A stretch of 64,000 bases of DNA from Microplitis mediator (GCF_029852145.1 NC_079975.1:14319275-14383274); one strand, 5' to 3'. Shown: positions 11,275 through 22,215, counted from the first letter of the stretch. Program-made: numbers and translations. The notes: generated from the letters alone by a model not told the origin.

Positions 11275-14200
11275 AACTCAGAAGAAACGAATAAGGAGCG
11301 AATAAATGAAGAAAAAGAAGTAAAATCTGTTAAATTAGTGGGTGCTACACATATATATGTAAAATTAAGAGCCGATAAAGTACTTGGAGGTACAGGTATC
11401 TTCCTCATTGACACGGGCGCAGAAATAAATTTAATACGACGAGACTCACTGGAATTAAGAACAAAAATTGACAGTACAAGAAGAACGCTGATAAAAGGTA
11501 TAACATCTGATACTATAACTACGATAGGTCAAGTTGAACTAGAGATAGAAGGTCAATGGGTACTGTTTGATATCGTGGGAGAGGAATTTAACATAAAAGA
11601 AGATGGTATATTGGGCCAGCCGTTCTTTTCAGCACAAAATTCGCAAATTGATTTTGGTAATAAAACTGTTTCAATTAATAATAAGAAATATTACTTTTTG
11701 GAGGATATTATAAAAATTCCGAGAAGATGTGTAAAAATGATAGAGGTAAGAGTTATAAATAACGTTTCGGAAGGATACATTCCACGGTGTGATATTGCAC
11801 CAGGAATATATTTGGGAGAAGCCATAGTATCAGTCCACCAGGGTGCAGCGAAAATGTACGCATTTAACACTACAGAAAAAGAACATGATTTTGCGATACC
11901 GTACGTTGAAGTTGAATATTTTGAGGAGATAACAGCAGAAGCAAAGGTGCGGTTCACTGAAAAAACGGAGCAAGAAAATATAGCAGAACGAACAGAACGA
12001 GTACTAAATTTAATATCGGTAACACATCTGGACGAAGAAGAACTAAATACAGTGCGGCAGAACATCGAATACGAACCAAGAGTTTACATATTACCAGGCG
12101 AACGACTGAATGCAGCGAATGTTCCACCTCATCGGATAAGAACAAAAGATGATAACCCAATTAATATCAAACAGTATCGCATGCCGCATCATTTAAAAGA
12201 CGTATTAAAAGAACGAATACAAGGAATGATTGATGCTGATATAATTGAACCATCGGATTCTGCGTACAGTTCACCCGTATGGATCGTTCCCAAGAAACCA
12301 AAAGCTGATGGAACTAAAGATTGGAGGTTGGTAATCGATTTTCGAAGGTTAAACGATAAAACAATACCAAACTCGTATCCGTTACCAGATATCCGGGACA
12401 TTTTAGACCAAATTGGTGATGCTGTATATTTTTCTGTGTTTGATCTCGATTCGGGATTTTATCAGATACCATTGGCAGAACAAGATCGGTATAAAACGGC
12501 ATTTTCAGTCCCGATGGGACATTATCAGTTCAAGAGGATGGCGATGGGTTTGAAAGGTGGTCCACCGACGTTTCAAAGTACGATGGAAAACGTATTGTCC
12601 GGATTGCAGGGTGTAATATTATTTATTTATGTCGATGACGCAGTAATATATGCAAGGACATTAGGAGAACATTGTCAAAAATACTTGCAATTTGTTGATA
12701 GACTTCAAAAAGTGGGATTAAAATTAAAACCGGCAAAGTGCGAATTTTTACGGCGGGAAGTTGCGTATTTGGGACATATAATCAGTGCGGAAGGAGTAAA
12801 ACCGAATCCAGCGAAAGTGGAAGCAGTTGAAAAATTTAAGAGGCCAACGGACGAGAAGAAAGTACGAGAATTTCTTGGGCTTGCGGGATATTATAGAAGA
12901 TTCATCCGGAATTTTGCAAGTAAAGCAAAACCTTTGACTGATTTATTGAAAAAAGACGCTATTTTTACATGGGGTGAATCTCAAGAAAAGTCATTTAAAA
13001 TACTGAAAGAAGAATTATGTGGAGATGTAATGTTGCAGTATCCGAACTTTGAATTACCGTTCATTGTCGCTACAGATGCGTCAGACTTTGCATTGGGTGC
13101 AGTATTAAGCCAAGGGAAACTTGGAGAAGATAGAGCGATAAGTTATGCTTCTCGAGCTTTATCAAAGACAGAAAGAAATTACACAGTGACCAAGAAAGAA
13201 TTGTTGGCTATTATGTATGCTGTTGACACGTTCAGACCATATATTTTTGGTAAGAAATTTACATTAGTTACCGACCATCAACCGTTGCAGTGGCTCAAGT
13301 CTACAAAAAGCCCCGGAGAGCACATTCGGCGATGGGTAAATCGATTAGAAGAATATGAATATGAAGTTATCCATCGACCAGGTAAGAGTAACACAAATGC
13401 AGATGCTTTATCACGAAACCCGGTGAGAAACGAAAACGGTGAATTATTAGCAATGGTGGAAGTAAATGTTGGTAAAAGAGCAAGAGAGGAAACATCAGCG
13501 ACACACTCATCAGCTGACGGAAGAGGTCGGAGAGAAAAGGTCAAAAATTTAAAGAAGAAATTAAGAAGAACGGACGATCATCAATATAATACATCATCGG
13601 GAGAATCTGACATCGAAATGAGGACTGACAATGATACGAGAAGAAATGATAAGCCGAATCCAGCTGTGATTACTCCAAATCCGGGCCCGTCAGGTATACA
13701 ACAACAAAAAGAAGTGCGACGAAGGGGACGTCCAAGAGGAAGTAAGTCGCGACCCAAGAAGGCGGTACGAATTCCCCTCAGTGACAGCGAGTCAGCACGG
13801 GGAATGGCAAGTGATGGAAGTGGGGAGTATTACGTGCCGTCCGGATCAGCGTCAGAACCTGGAGCGGAACCACAAATTGCCAGTAGTCGTCCGCAACGGA
13901 GAAAAAATAAAGCAAAAATGGAAGGGAAGATGCAACAAGCAGAAAAAGATAAAGAAGTGGAACAGGAAACCAAGGAACAACAATCAGCAGAGGAAAGCAG
14001 GGTAGCAGCGAAAGGAAAAATCAAGACACCACCAGCTGTTAGAGAAAAAGTGAAAAAGAAAATGAGAGACGAAGTGATTGAAGTGCAAAAACCCAGGTTG
14101 ACACAACACGATCTGGAGCCGAATATGGACGTACCAATGGAACAAGATGATACGGGACACGAGTATCAACAAAACTACGATGAAAAATATGATAAGAATA

Positions 14201-15870
14201 GTAACGAACCATGGCGATTCCTGTTATCGGAAGATTTTAATGCAAGAAGTACTTGTGTTAATGACTCCACGGATATAGAGTCAGATTCGGGAGACTCATT
14301 AATGGAATGGGATGTTCCGAATGATTACTGTACAAACCCGGAAGAAAAATTAAAATTAAAACATTCAAGACAGCATGTCACCGATGTTAACGACAATTTC
14401 GCTTTCTTTGTACCAGCCAACGGGGATGTGAATTCAGATTTAACGGACGTGCTACTCGAGATGAAATGGATAAATATGGCAAATTTACAAGGAACTCAGC
14501 TGGAAGAAGGTGATATTTTGATAATAAATAAGCGGAAAAGACACGGATTGGGGTTGGTCTACTCAGTCGATGCTAGTGGTCGTACATCAGAAAAAATAAT
14601 AGATATGATTATGGAGTCTTTGGGGATACTGATAAAACGACAAGAGTATAAGACTTTGAGAGTTCCGACGGGAGGTGATCATTTAAATAAAGCACTGCAA
14701 AATTACTACATTGGGAAATTACATGAGATTGTAAAGGAACAGAATATAGAAATAACGGTGTGTGGTGGAAAACTGGAGGTACCCAAGGCTATTAACAGAA
14801 GATCATTGATGAGAGAGCATCATACGTCTGCTGTTGGAGGACACAAGGGGATGACAAAGACATATCGCCGAATAAGAACTCGATTTTATTGGAGAACGAT
14901 GCAGCAAGATGTGAGAAATTTTGTGAAAAATTGTTTTATTTGCCAGCAACGAAAGTTAGTACGCGTGAAACCTAAGAAGCCGATGATGATTACTGATACA
15001 CCGGAGACCGCATTTGAAAAAATTTCCATGGATATTTATGGGCCACGAGAAGAAACGAGGCGGGGTTACAAATACATTCTGACTGTGCAGGACTTGTTAA
15101 CAAAATTCGGGATAGCGATTCCACTCAGACAACAAGAAGCTGAAGATGTAGCAAAGGCATTGGCAGGAAAAGTAATTTGCTTGTTTGGGGCACCAAGAGC
15201 AATCCTGACAGATCAAGGAACAAATTTTATGAGTGATATGATACAGCGTCTATGTAATTTGTTCCGAATAAGGCATTTAAATACAACAGCGTATCATCCA
15301 CAGTCCAATGGGTCAATTGAGAGGAGTCACCACTCTCTTACGGAGTATTTAAAAACTTTTATAGACAAATATCGAGAATGGGATGAATGGCTCGACTTTG
15401 CGATGTTTTCGTATAATACGGGTGTGCACGAGGCGACAAATTATACTCCACACGAGCTAGTTTTTGGTAGACCCGCGCTAGTGCCATCAGAATTTTCACG
15501 AGAAGGAGCAGCGGGCGGAAGATCGTACCATGATTACCTGGATGAGTTAGTTGACACGCTGGAAACAACTCGTAGGCTGGCGAAAGAAAACTTGGAAAGA
15601 GCGAAAAAAAGATCAAAGAAATATTACGACAGAAACGCAAAAGAAAGAATTTTCGAGGTCGGCAACTGGGTGTGGCTGCTAAAAGAACCGAGGACGGATA
15701 AAATGAAGGATCATTATGACGGCCCGTACGAGGTAATCAGAATATTTGACAACAAAAACGTTGAGTTGATGGTAAAAGGAAAAAAACGTGTAGTTCACCA
15801 GGACAAAATAAAATTGGCGCATATTGCTTCAGAGTCTGATTCAGCAAATCCACAATTGGAGATAAAATAA
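11251..15870 (+). CDS. pol: Pol polyprotein (protease, reverse transcriptase, RNase H, integrase) with a long insertion
   Basis: The uninterrupted reading frame has 1539 codons from its first ATG, though synthesis is probably by frameshift from gag at 11227. Aspartic protease: LIDTGAEINL near residue 55. Reverse transcriptase: about 300-490, with YVDD near 460. RNase H: TDASDFALGAVLSQ near 608, with the later Glu and Asp present. Integrase: an HHCC-type finger near 1190-1235 (H, GGH and CFIC), then catalytic MDIYGP, TDQGTNF and SIERS with a D-35-E spacing, and a GPY-type C-terminus without a chromodomain. Between RNase H and integrase lie over 400 residues. The first part is low-complexity and charged, with an AT-hook-like RRRGRPRGSK near 825. 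The second (about 1050-1175) resembles the macro-like segment of some insect gypsy Pols. That last assignment is tentative. Confidence 0.95.
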   Translation: MTRSVETANSEETNKERINEEKEVKSVKLVGATHIYVKLRADKVLGGTGIFLIDTGAEINLIRRDSLELRTKIDSTRRTLIKGITSDTITTIGQVELEIEGQWVLFDIVGEEFNIKEDGILGQPFFSAQNSQIDFGNKTVSINNKKYYFLEDIIKIPRRCVKMIEVRVINNVSEGYIPRCDIAPGIYLGEAIVSVHQGAAKMYAFNTTEKEHDFAIPYVEVEYFEEITAEAKVRFTEKTEQENIAERTERVLNLISVTHLDEEELNTVRQNIEYEPRVYILPGERLNAANVPPHRIRTKDDNPINIKQYRMPHHLKDVLKERIQGMIDADIIEPSDSAYSSPVWIVPKKPKADGTKDWRLVIDFRRLNDKTIPNSYPLPDIRDILDQIGDAVYFSVFDLDSGFYQIPLAEQDRYKTAFSVPMGHYQFKRMAMGLKGGPPTFQSTMENVLSGLQGVILFIYVDDAVIYARTLGEHCQKYLQFVDRLQKVGLKLKPAKCEFLRREVAYLGHIISAEGVKPNPAKVEAVEKFKRPTDEKKVREFLGLAGYYRRFIRNFASKAKPLTDLLKKDAIFTWGESQEKSFKILKEELCGDVMLQYPNFELPFIVATDASDFALGAVLSQGKLGEDRAISYASRALSKTERNYTVTKKELLAIMYAVDTFRPYIFGKKFTLVTDHQPLQWLKSTKSPGEHIRRWVNRLEEYEYEVIHRPGKSNTNADALSRNPVRNENGELLAMVEVNVGKRAREETSATHSSADGRGRREKVKNLKKKLRRTDDHQYNTSSGESDIEMRTDNDTRRNDKPNPAVITPNPGPSGIQQQKEVRRRGRPRGSKSRPKKAVRIPLSDSESARGMASDGSGEYYVPSGSASEPGAEPQIASSRPQRRKNKAKMEGKMQQAEKDKEVEQETKEQQSAEESRVAAKGKIKTPPAVREKVKKKMRDEVIEVQKPRLTQHDLEPNMDVPMEQDDTGHEYQQNYDEKYDKNSNEPWRFLLSEDFNARSTCVNDSTDIESDSGDSLMEWDVPNDYCTNPEEKLKLKHSRQHVTDVNDNFAFFVPANGDVNSDLTDVLLEMKWINMANLQGTQLEEGDILIINKRKRHGLGLVYSVDASGRTSEKIIDMIMESLGILIKRQEYKTLRVPTGGDHLNKALQNYYIGKLHEIVKEQNIEITVCGGKLEVPKAINRRSLMREHHTSAVGGHKGMTKTYRRIRTRFYWRTMQQDVRNFVKNCFICQQRKLVRVKPKKPMMITDTPETAFEKISMDIYGPREETRRGYKYILTVQDLLTKFGIAIPLRQQEAEDVAKALAGKVICLFGAPRAILTDQGTNFMSDMIQRLCNLFRIRHLNTTAYHPQSNGSIERSHHSLTEYLKTFIDKYREWDEWLDFAMFSYNTGVHEATNYTPHELVFGRPALVPSEFSREGAAGGRSYHDYLDELVDTLETTRRLAKENLERAKKRSKKYYDRNAKERIFEVGNWVWLLKEPRTDKMKDHYDGPYEVIRIFDNKNVELMVKGKKRVVHQDKIKLAHIASESDSANPQLEIK

Positions 15871-15995
15871 GACGATAAACAATATTATTATTAAAATAAA
15901 GTGCAAAAGAAAAAAAAAGAAGAAAGGAATTACTATAGCAATAACAATGATAGATAAAAATTACTCTGTTGACAGATAAATAAAGGAGAGAAAAG
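15871..15995 (+). other. Pol-ankyrin spacer with possible splice acceptor
   Basis: The spacer ends with a candidate acceptor TTGACAG (AG at 15974-15975) twenty bases before the ankyrin start codon. The pyrimidine tract is poor. Joined to the leader donor it would end the leader frame almost at once, leaving the ankyrin ATG as the next start. Confidence 0.3.
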
Positions 15996-17489
15996 ATGGA
16001 GCAAGAGAAGGCGAAACGACTGATGAATGAAGCAATAGATACGAATGGAAGCGACGAAGTGACGACAATAATAAGACGATACGGGTTGTCATACGTACCA
16101 GAATGGAGGGAAGGATATACGCTAATTATAAGGGCACTGCTACGAAAAAAAGAAGAGGCGGTGGAAGCCCTCATTATGAATAATGCAAATGTAAATGGAC
16201 CAAGTCACGCAAACTCCATAGTCCCATTATGCAGAATTTTGAAATATTCGAACACGGAATTGGCATGGTTACTCATAGCTCGAGGTGCAAATATCAATTC
16301 GAACAATGATGACAGTGGAAATCGACCGATACATCAACTCGTGATCGCTGTTGGGCAGGAAGCAGGAGCGAACAGGACAAGGTTGGCGGAAATAATGGAA
16401 TATATGCTACAGAATGGAGTCGAGGTAGAGGCAAGAAATCGTGAAGGAATGACAGCTGCGCACCTGGATGTACGACAAATGTACATGGGAATATTTAATT
16501 TGTTCACTGAACACGACGTGAATATGGACATCGAAGATGAAAAAGGAAGAACACCACTATTTTATGCAGTGGAATATGGACAATCGGAAAAGGTAAACGC
16601 ATTATTAAAACAAGGGGCTAGAGTAAATCATAGAGATTGCTATGGAATGACACCGCTGTTCATGATATTTAAAAAAATTTTAACTCGCCGGTATGAAGGG
16701 GACAATTTATACAGTCCAGAGCACATAAGGAAGATGGAAATAACGAAAATGCTAATAAGATTTGGAGCCAATGTCAATCAGCAGACAACTAATGGGGACG
16801 TAACACCATTGCACCTAGCCGGAGCGAGAGGATATGATGAGATTGTAACAATGCTGCTGGAAAATGGGGCGGATGTTAATTTAAAAGACAAGAAAGGAAG
16901 ATACGTTGTACAATACTGCAGATATGCGCGGCAAGATGATAATTTGCCTGAAGGATACGAAAAAGAGCCGGACGAAATATGGCCAGCCACTGAGGGACAC
17001 GTCAGTTGGACGCATTTAATAATCAGACAGTTCCTCATAAAGAAAAGAGTTATGGGAGACATGATAAACCAGGATTTGGAGCTGGAGTTATTGTACTTGA
17101 AGCAGGATGAAGAGGACTATGAAGTAAAATGTAAAGAGGAAGTGGAAGAAATGAAGGAGATTGTCTTAATACGCCAAGGAGAAAGAAAGGTGACACCTAT
17201 CGACGTGTGGAAAGCATCAACGGAAAGTATGAGGCGATTTATCAGACATAAAGACTTTGTCCGAAATCTTCAACGAGGAAAAATCGGCCACTACGGATAT
17301 GAAATGTTGGAAAAAGTCGTAGCAGCAAGATTCAGGGAAAAGCTTATCAAACGGGCTATTCGGGTGTTAAATAACGCGACAAGAAACAGCAAGATACCAT
17401 TAGAAGATTTGCCAAAGTATGTGTTGGATGAAATCGTTGGTAATATTAATAATGAAGAACTCATCAAAATGACGCGCATGGACCAATAA
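15996..17489 (+). CDS. Ankyrin-repeat protein with PRANC-like C-terminus
   Basis: A 497-residue protein 125 bases downstream of pol. It has roughly seven ankyrin repeats between residues about 40 and 310; the clearest are GRTPLFYAVEYGQSEKVNAL and the one starting VTPLHLAGARGYDEIVTMLL. The C-terminal 100 residues contain KVTPIDVWKAS and end with IPLEDLPKYVLDEIVGNI, which has the look of the F-box-like PRANC module that recruits SCF ubiquitin ligase in poxvirus ankyrin proteins and occurs in parasitoid wasps and Wolbachia. No signal peptide or membrane segment is seen, so a cytoplasmic or nuclear role is likely, perhaps in countering host defence; this is inference. Base composition and orientation match gag-pol, and the frame is intact. 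Accessory ankyrin genes are not a normal part of errantiviruses. Confidence 0.85.
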   Translation: MEQEKAKRLMNEAIDTNGSDEVTTIIRRYGLSYVPEWREGYTLIIRALLRKKEEAVEALIMNNANVNGPSHANSIVPLCRILKYSNTELAWLLIARGANINSNNDDSGNRPIHQLVIAVGQEAGANRTRLAEIMEYMLQNGVEVEARNREGMTAAHLDVRQMYMGIFNLFTEHDVNMDIEDEKGRTPLFYAVEYGQSEKVNALLKQGARVNHRDCYGMTPLFMIFKKILTRRYEGDNLYSPEHIRKMEITKMLIRFGANVNQQTTNGDVTPLHLAGARGYDEIVTMLLENGADVNLKDKKGRYVVQYCRYARQDDNLPEGYEKEPDEIWPATEGHVSWTHLIIRQFLIKKRVMGDMINQDLELELLYLKQDEEDYEVKCKEEVEEMKEIVLIRQGERKVTPIDVWKASTESMRRFIRHKDFVRNLQRGKIGHYGYEMLEKVVAARFREKLIKRAIRVLNNATRNSKIPLEDLPKYVLDEIVGNINNEELIKMTRMDQ

Positions 17490-18131
17490 TTATAAATGTG
17501 CAAGGAAAAGTGAAAACAAAGAAAATAGTCGTTAATACGTGAATTAGCAAAAAAAATATATATATATATATGATAATGGAATATGATTATTGAATGTATC
17601 AATAATTGTGTACGGAATTAATAAAGAATATAATTAACTCGAATTTCACCCTCTGATTTTTTTTTGTTGGTAATAATGGAAATAAGTTAGAATAAAAGAG
17701 TGGGAGGAAGAATTTTAAAATTTCACTGCATGAAAACCCGGTACCGGTAAACTATTCTTCTATTTTTACTTTCTGCTGCTTTCTATTGCATGGCTTCAGA
17801 TCATATAAATGAAACTCTAATAAATTCTTTCTCCGGCTCGAGAAATTAATCAATAAGTGATAATAATAAATCTATAATTAAAATTTGTAGTATTATTTAA
17901 GTTAAGAATATAAATTACGAATGACTGTGCATAATTCCACGGGATATTTAATAAAATTGAGTGGGGAATAAATAAGAGGAGTGTAAGTATAAAGAAAAGA
18001 TTCATTTTATGCTAAGAAACACTGGGGTAAAGGAAGTAAAGAATTATATAACTATAAAGATAAAATTATTATGAAGATAGATGTAAATGATAGTGGTAAG
18101 TAGTAATGATAATTAATTAGCTAGTATACGA
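17490..18131. other. Noncoding stretch at the left edge of the antisense cassette
   Basis: No coding frame is supported. TTTCACCCTCTG (17644-17655) and TGACTGTGCATAATTCCA (17922-17939) recur perfectly but inverted at 32111-32122 and 32060-32077, close to the glycoprotein gene. A short AT dinucleotide run lies near 17560. Confidence 0.5.
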
Positions 18132-18339
18132 CTAATTGTGGACAGAGTAACGTTGCAGTCTGGTTATCCTCGGTACACACGGTTCCAGAGTTGACGAATG
18201 ACGACAGTTCAATTCATCTAAATAAAAAAAAAATATTTTTTTTTAGTATGATTAAGTTAATCTGGAAAAGAGAAAAAGGAAAATTAAATAACTTACCGAT
18301 CTTGCGGGATTTTACCTCCCTCACCTTTTCCTTCGCCAT
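18132..18339 (-). CDS. Possible small two-exon antisense gene (42 aa, basic)
   Basis: On the minus strand an ATG at 18339-18337 opens MAKEKVREVKSRKI and meets a consensus donor GTAAGT after 18297. An acceptor (TTTAG) lies before 18217. The junction is in phase (one base, then two), and the frame ends with TAG at 18134-18132. The product would be basic and arginine-rich at both ends. No paralogue as clear as for the other antisense genes is seen, although near 31915-31955 (minus strand) a similar start, ATGGCGAAG, opens a 13-codon frame. Too short for recognition. Confidence 0.35.
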
Positions 18340-18684
18340 ACAGGCTTAAATTTCATCCCCTTTCTCCCCAGTTATTTTTTTTCTCATTAGGTTTGGTCGG
18401 TTGTTGATGTCTCTCTTATTTTTCTCGTTCGTGAACCCGTATTTTCCTCCCTTTTAATTGGAGTCAATGCGTGGCAGAAATAGGTGTTATTCGCATCTAT
18501 ATCGTGGGCATAGTAACAAATTAAGGTAGTAATTATATAGTTGAGTAAAGAAGAAATGATATTGTAGTATAGGTTGTAAATTACTCACATTATATTGAAA
18601 AAAAAAGAATCAACCTTACAAATAAATGGGAAATGTACACAGTAGATCTTCTTCCCTTGTTAAACTCACTATTTTTTCTCGCAG

Positions 18685-18715
18685 CATGCGAACAGGTGCG
18701 ATTGGAACGGTTATA
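18685..18715 (+). other. Candidate 31-bp plus-strand exon
   Basis: The segment is preceded by a good acceptor (CTCACTATTTTTTCTCGCAG) and followed by GTAAGT. It includes an ATG. It might be an optional exon of envelope RNAs that cross the cassette. Joined to the glycoprotein acceptor it would only create a short upstream frame. Confidence 0.3.
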
Positions 18716-19156
18716 GTAAGTAAAATGTTAATTAAGCAGAACGAGAAAAGTATAAACTATAAATCTTTTCGAAAAAAAAGGGGAACAAGAGAAATAAATA
18801 TTATTATAAAACAATTAAATTTTATTAATAATAGTAGGTAACGAGCTATGTATAATTTTTATCGTTATAAATAGACTCATTACAATGATCACTTTAAAAG
18901 CACATCAACATTATATTTTTTTTGTTTTGTTGTTACGCGTTTAAAATAAGGAAATATTGGTTAAATATAAGAAAATTCAGCTGCTTTACACAAAATATTA
19001 AAAATCCTTTCCTTTCAATACTCAAATTAGTCAAAAAAAAAATTTTTTTTCATGATTTAATGTCTACACTCACTAATATTCTAATAATGGGAAAAGTAAA
19101 ATGAAGTTACAGAAAAGGGGATGCGAAAAATTATTAAACGAGAGAGAAAGGAAAAA

Positions 19157-19596
19157 CTAGGCGGTTCTATCCAGTAAGTCCTGGATATTGGTTAGAAGAT
19201 TTCGAACTGGGCTCAGGTCACCTAAGTAGTGGTAGGGGTGGTGGCATTCCTCCAGGGCAATCTCGGCCCGAATCCACCGCCTTCTCCGCACCGCTACTAC
19301 GCGATTGAGGGTGGTGAAAAGGTCCTTGAGAATGACTGGAAGTTGTAACCCGGTGAGGCAGGATACGTCATCCAGGAAAGTTAAACCCACAATCGGCGGG
19401 TAGCGGGCACGGCACAAGTACCACAGGGTATCCCTAAGCTGTTCAAGAATCTGAAAAAGGAAAGAAATATTTAAGGACATGTTCCAAAATTATATAGGAG
19501 GTAAAAACAAATACTTACAATCCGTGGAAGATGAAGCACACGATGGTTAAAAGCTCGCATCGAAACAAAATCCGACATATTTCGGTAGTTGATAAT
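19157..19596 (-). CDS. Antisense accessory gene, family 2, copy A (117 aa)
   Basis: Minus-strand exons 19596-19519 (ATG at 19578) and 19450-19157 have GTAAGT and TTTTTCAG borders and join between codons. Exon 1 codes MSDFVSMRAFNHRVLHLPRI. Exon 2 is mostly helical, with the core ARYPPIVGLTFLDD, an arginine-rich RRRRWIRAEIALEE and YHYLGDLSPV. No signal peptide or membrane segment is seen. I do not recognise the family. Copy B (26420-26878) matches at 15 of 20 residues in exon 1, keeps the intron position and phase, and keeps the PGDL/LGDL-P-ILL ending. A noncoding first exon ending in a donor at about 20224 probably lies upstream. Conservation of protein and intron between diverged copies is the evidence for a real gene. 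Basic residues might bind nucleic acid, but this is speculation. Confidence 0.8.
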
Positions 19597-20216
19597 CTGA
19601 AAAAAAATAGATAAATAGAGAATGGATAAAATTTATTTTGTCATTCGAAAAAAAAAGGGGAATAAATGGGTGATGAAGGATTCAAGCTCATAAAGTAGAT
19701 GTAAGAGTAAATTATATCTAAGCAGTTACAGTTTCCCTGCTCGAATGGAAGTGATAGCAATTAAATTTTTGAAGGAAATTTTTAGATTATTAGAGAAATT
19801 CTACATTCTGGGAGTTGCTAATTAAAAGCCTGTAAAATTTTGTTTAGGAAATTATTAGAGTAAATGAATGATATAAGATTTTTTTTTTATCGAAAAAGAA
19901 ATAAATAATAATGTTTTGGCAAATGAGGAATGAAAAGTCGAAATTTTTGTAGGAAACTGGAGATATATATATATATATTTTTTTTTCTCTCTTTCTCTTT
20001 CTCCAGCACGTTGAGAAAAAGGTATAACTTTTTCTGGTTTGAAATATTGAAATTGGGGGGAAAAAGTTGACAGGAAGTACTGAAAAAAAAAAACGAAAAA
20101 ATAAAGAGAGAGAATTTTTGTTTTCGTGGGGAAGAGCGAATAGTTAAAGACATTTTAATCTCGCATTTCTTAGGAACTTTTAAGTTATTATAGAATTTAA
20201 AACAGAGGAAAGATAA

Positions 20217-20560
20217 TTATTACCCTTATAAGATGCGCAGATTTCAAAATATCGTACTTGTAGGAACACAGGTTGTAAAGCAAAATCGCTGAAAAAAAAT
20301 CTTAACAGTTAAATACGGCACTAGCACTGAACACAAATTTTGAGATAAAAAAAAAAAAACAATAGGAAAAATCTGGTCGCACCAATTGATATCACTGTAG
20401 CACTGAACAAAAAAAAAACGTTGAATTTTTTTTATTATTTCACTCGGCAGGAAAGATTAATTTTCCTTATATATATATACATGCGTTACAAATTATGATT
20501 GCGATTGATGCAGCTGTCAAGACTTGCTGCGAACAGCGTTGCAAGTTGGATCTGAATAAA
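20217..20560 (-). promoter_or_regulatory. Probable promoter and noncoding first exon of family-2 gene, copy A
   Basis: On the minus strand a TTATAAGG stretch runs into the donor GTAATAATTATC (after 20224). The region shares features with the upstream blocks at 23.7-24.0 kb and 27.4-27.8 kb: a donor of the form AAG-GTAA, and the plus-strand words ACTTGTAGGA and AACACAGGTTGT (compare ACACTTGTAGGAGACACG). The match is weaker than between the other two. Confidence 0.35.
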
Positions 20561-21439
20561 GTCAAAGGAATTTGGAAATAGGATATGGGTACAATAGATA
20601 AGGGGATCTCTCATCGAGAGACGTTATTAAAATGCATACTCTCCAACGGAAAAATATTGAATAATTGTTAGTTGCAAAAATATGATTTCGATTTTTGCCC
20701 CAGTAACGAAAAAAAAAAAAAGCACGAATAAAAATTTCATTAAGTGGCGCATATGTCAAAATTTTATTTCTTTCTCCCCTTATAATAAAGTAATAAATAC
20801 ATGTGGGATGTTGCATGGTGACAATCTATAGCAATCTTGACATTTATTATTTATCTAAGAATTTTATGCAATTTCAAAATTTTTTTTTAGCTGAAAAAAA
20901 AAAAAGGTACAACAAATTAAAATAAAAAAAAAAAATAGATAGTAAAACAGCTCGATAGTGAAGATGTAATACCGGATGCAATAAAATCAGTGATTTCGGG
21001 TGACCTTGCAAATTTCGAAAAATGTAAAATTATCAATTTTACAGCTAATAACTATTACTATGTAGGAAAAGAGGATGAGAAGGAATAGGATTATCATGAA
21101 CTTGGTATGGCTGCCATTTTATTTTTGTTGAAAATTAATGTATCTTTCTCCGAATTACTCCAAAAAAAAAAATATGTACATGCAATAAATAGATAAATCT
21201 AATGGATCCGCATTGAAAAAAAAATTTTTTTTAATTAATTAAAATATATAAATAGTAGCTTGAAATAAAAATAATGATTGACAAACAAATTACTATAAAA
21301 CTTATTTATTTAATCTTTCATTGATTTTAATAATCAAACGTTAATTTATAAATATTAAACTATAAAGACGGGAACATCATAAACGCAATTAATAAATTAT
21401 ACAAAAATTAATAATATTTATATATAGCATATTATAAAT

Positions 21440-22200
21440 AACATATTTATGATAGATTTACCGTATTTTACTTGAAATGTCCACTTTAGTATCTTAAAAT
21501 TACAATTTGTATTGGATCAGTTCAAAAGAAATGTAAATTTACAATATCGATTTTTTTTTATTTCCGAATGAAAATTGTAAATTTGAATAATTTTCTTGTA
21601 AAAAGTTAAAACATTTTATGGTAATTTTAAAAACAGATCTTTTGTTGTGGTTTTACCAATAATAGCAGTAAAGTAAATCACAAATATTTATGATAAATTT
21701 ACCATCTCATAGTTGAAATGTACACTATAGTATCGTAAAATTACAATTTGTACCAGATAAATGTAAAAAAAAAAATGGAAAATTACAATATCAATTTCTT
21801 ATTCTTAAGAAAATAAGTAATTTTAAATTAGTGTTTGGTGGATATAAAAAAAAAAAAAAAAAAAAATTAGTTGTAATTTAGAAATCAAATTTTTGCCCAA
21901 AATTTACCAACAATTATGGTAAGTTTAATTACACGAATTTATAATAAATTTACCATATTGGTGTTAAAATTTTAACTATACTATTGTAAAATTACTATAC
22001 GTATCTGATTCATACGAAAATAATGTAAAATAACAATTTTTTTGTGATTGTACAATTTGAATGTCATTTTTACAGTGAGACATTGTAATTTTACGAATAT
22101 TGTTCACTGTTTAGTTTTACAATACGCTAATTTGTAAATTTCCATAACATATGGTTGGTAAACATATTGGAAATTTATTATTTCTTTTTAACAGTGTAGT
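21440..22200. repeat. About 245-bp tandem repeat, three copies
   Basis: The block ATTTATGATAGATTTACC begins near 21446 and recurs with small changes near 21687 and 21939, followed each time by TTGAAATGT, a TATAGTATCGTAAAATTAC-like string and a TTTACAAT-rich end. It lies between the two copy-A antisense genes, just past the polyadenylation signal of the family-1 gene. Confidence 0.65.
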
Positions 22201-22215
22201 GCACAAAAATAGATG

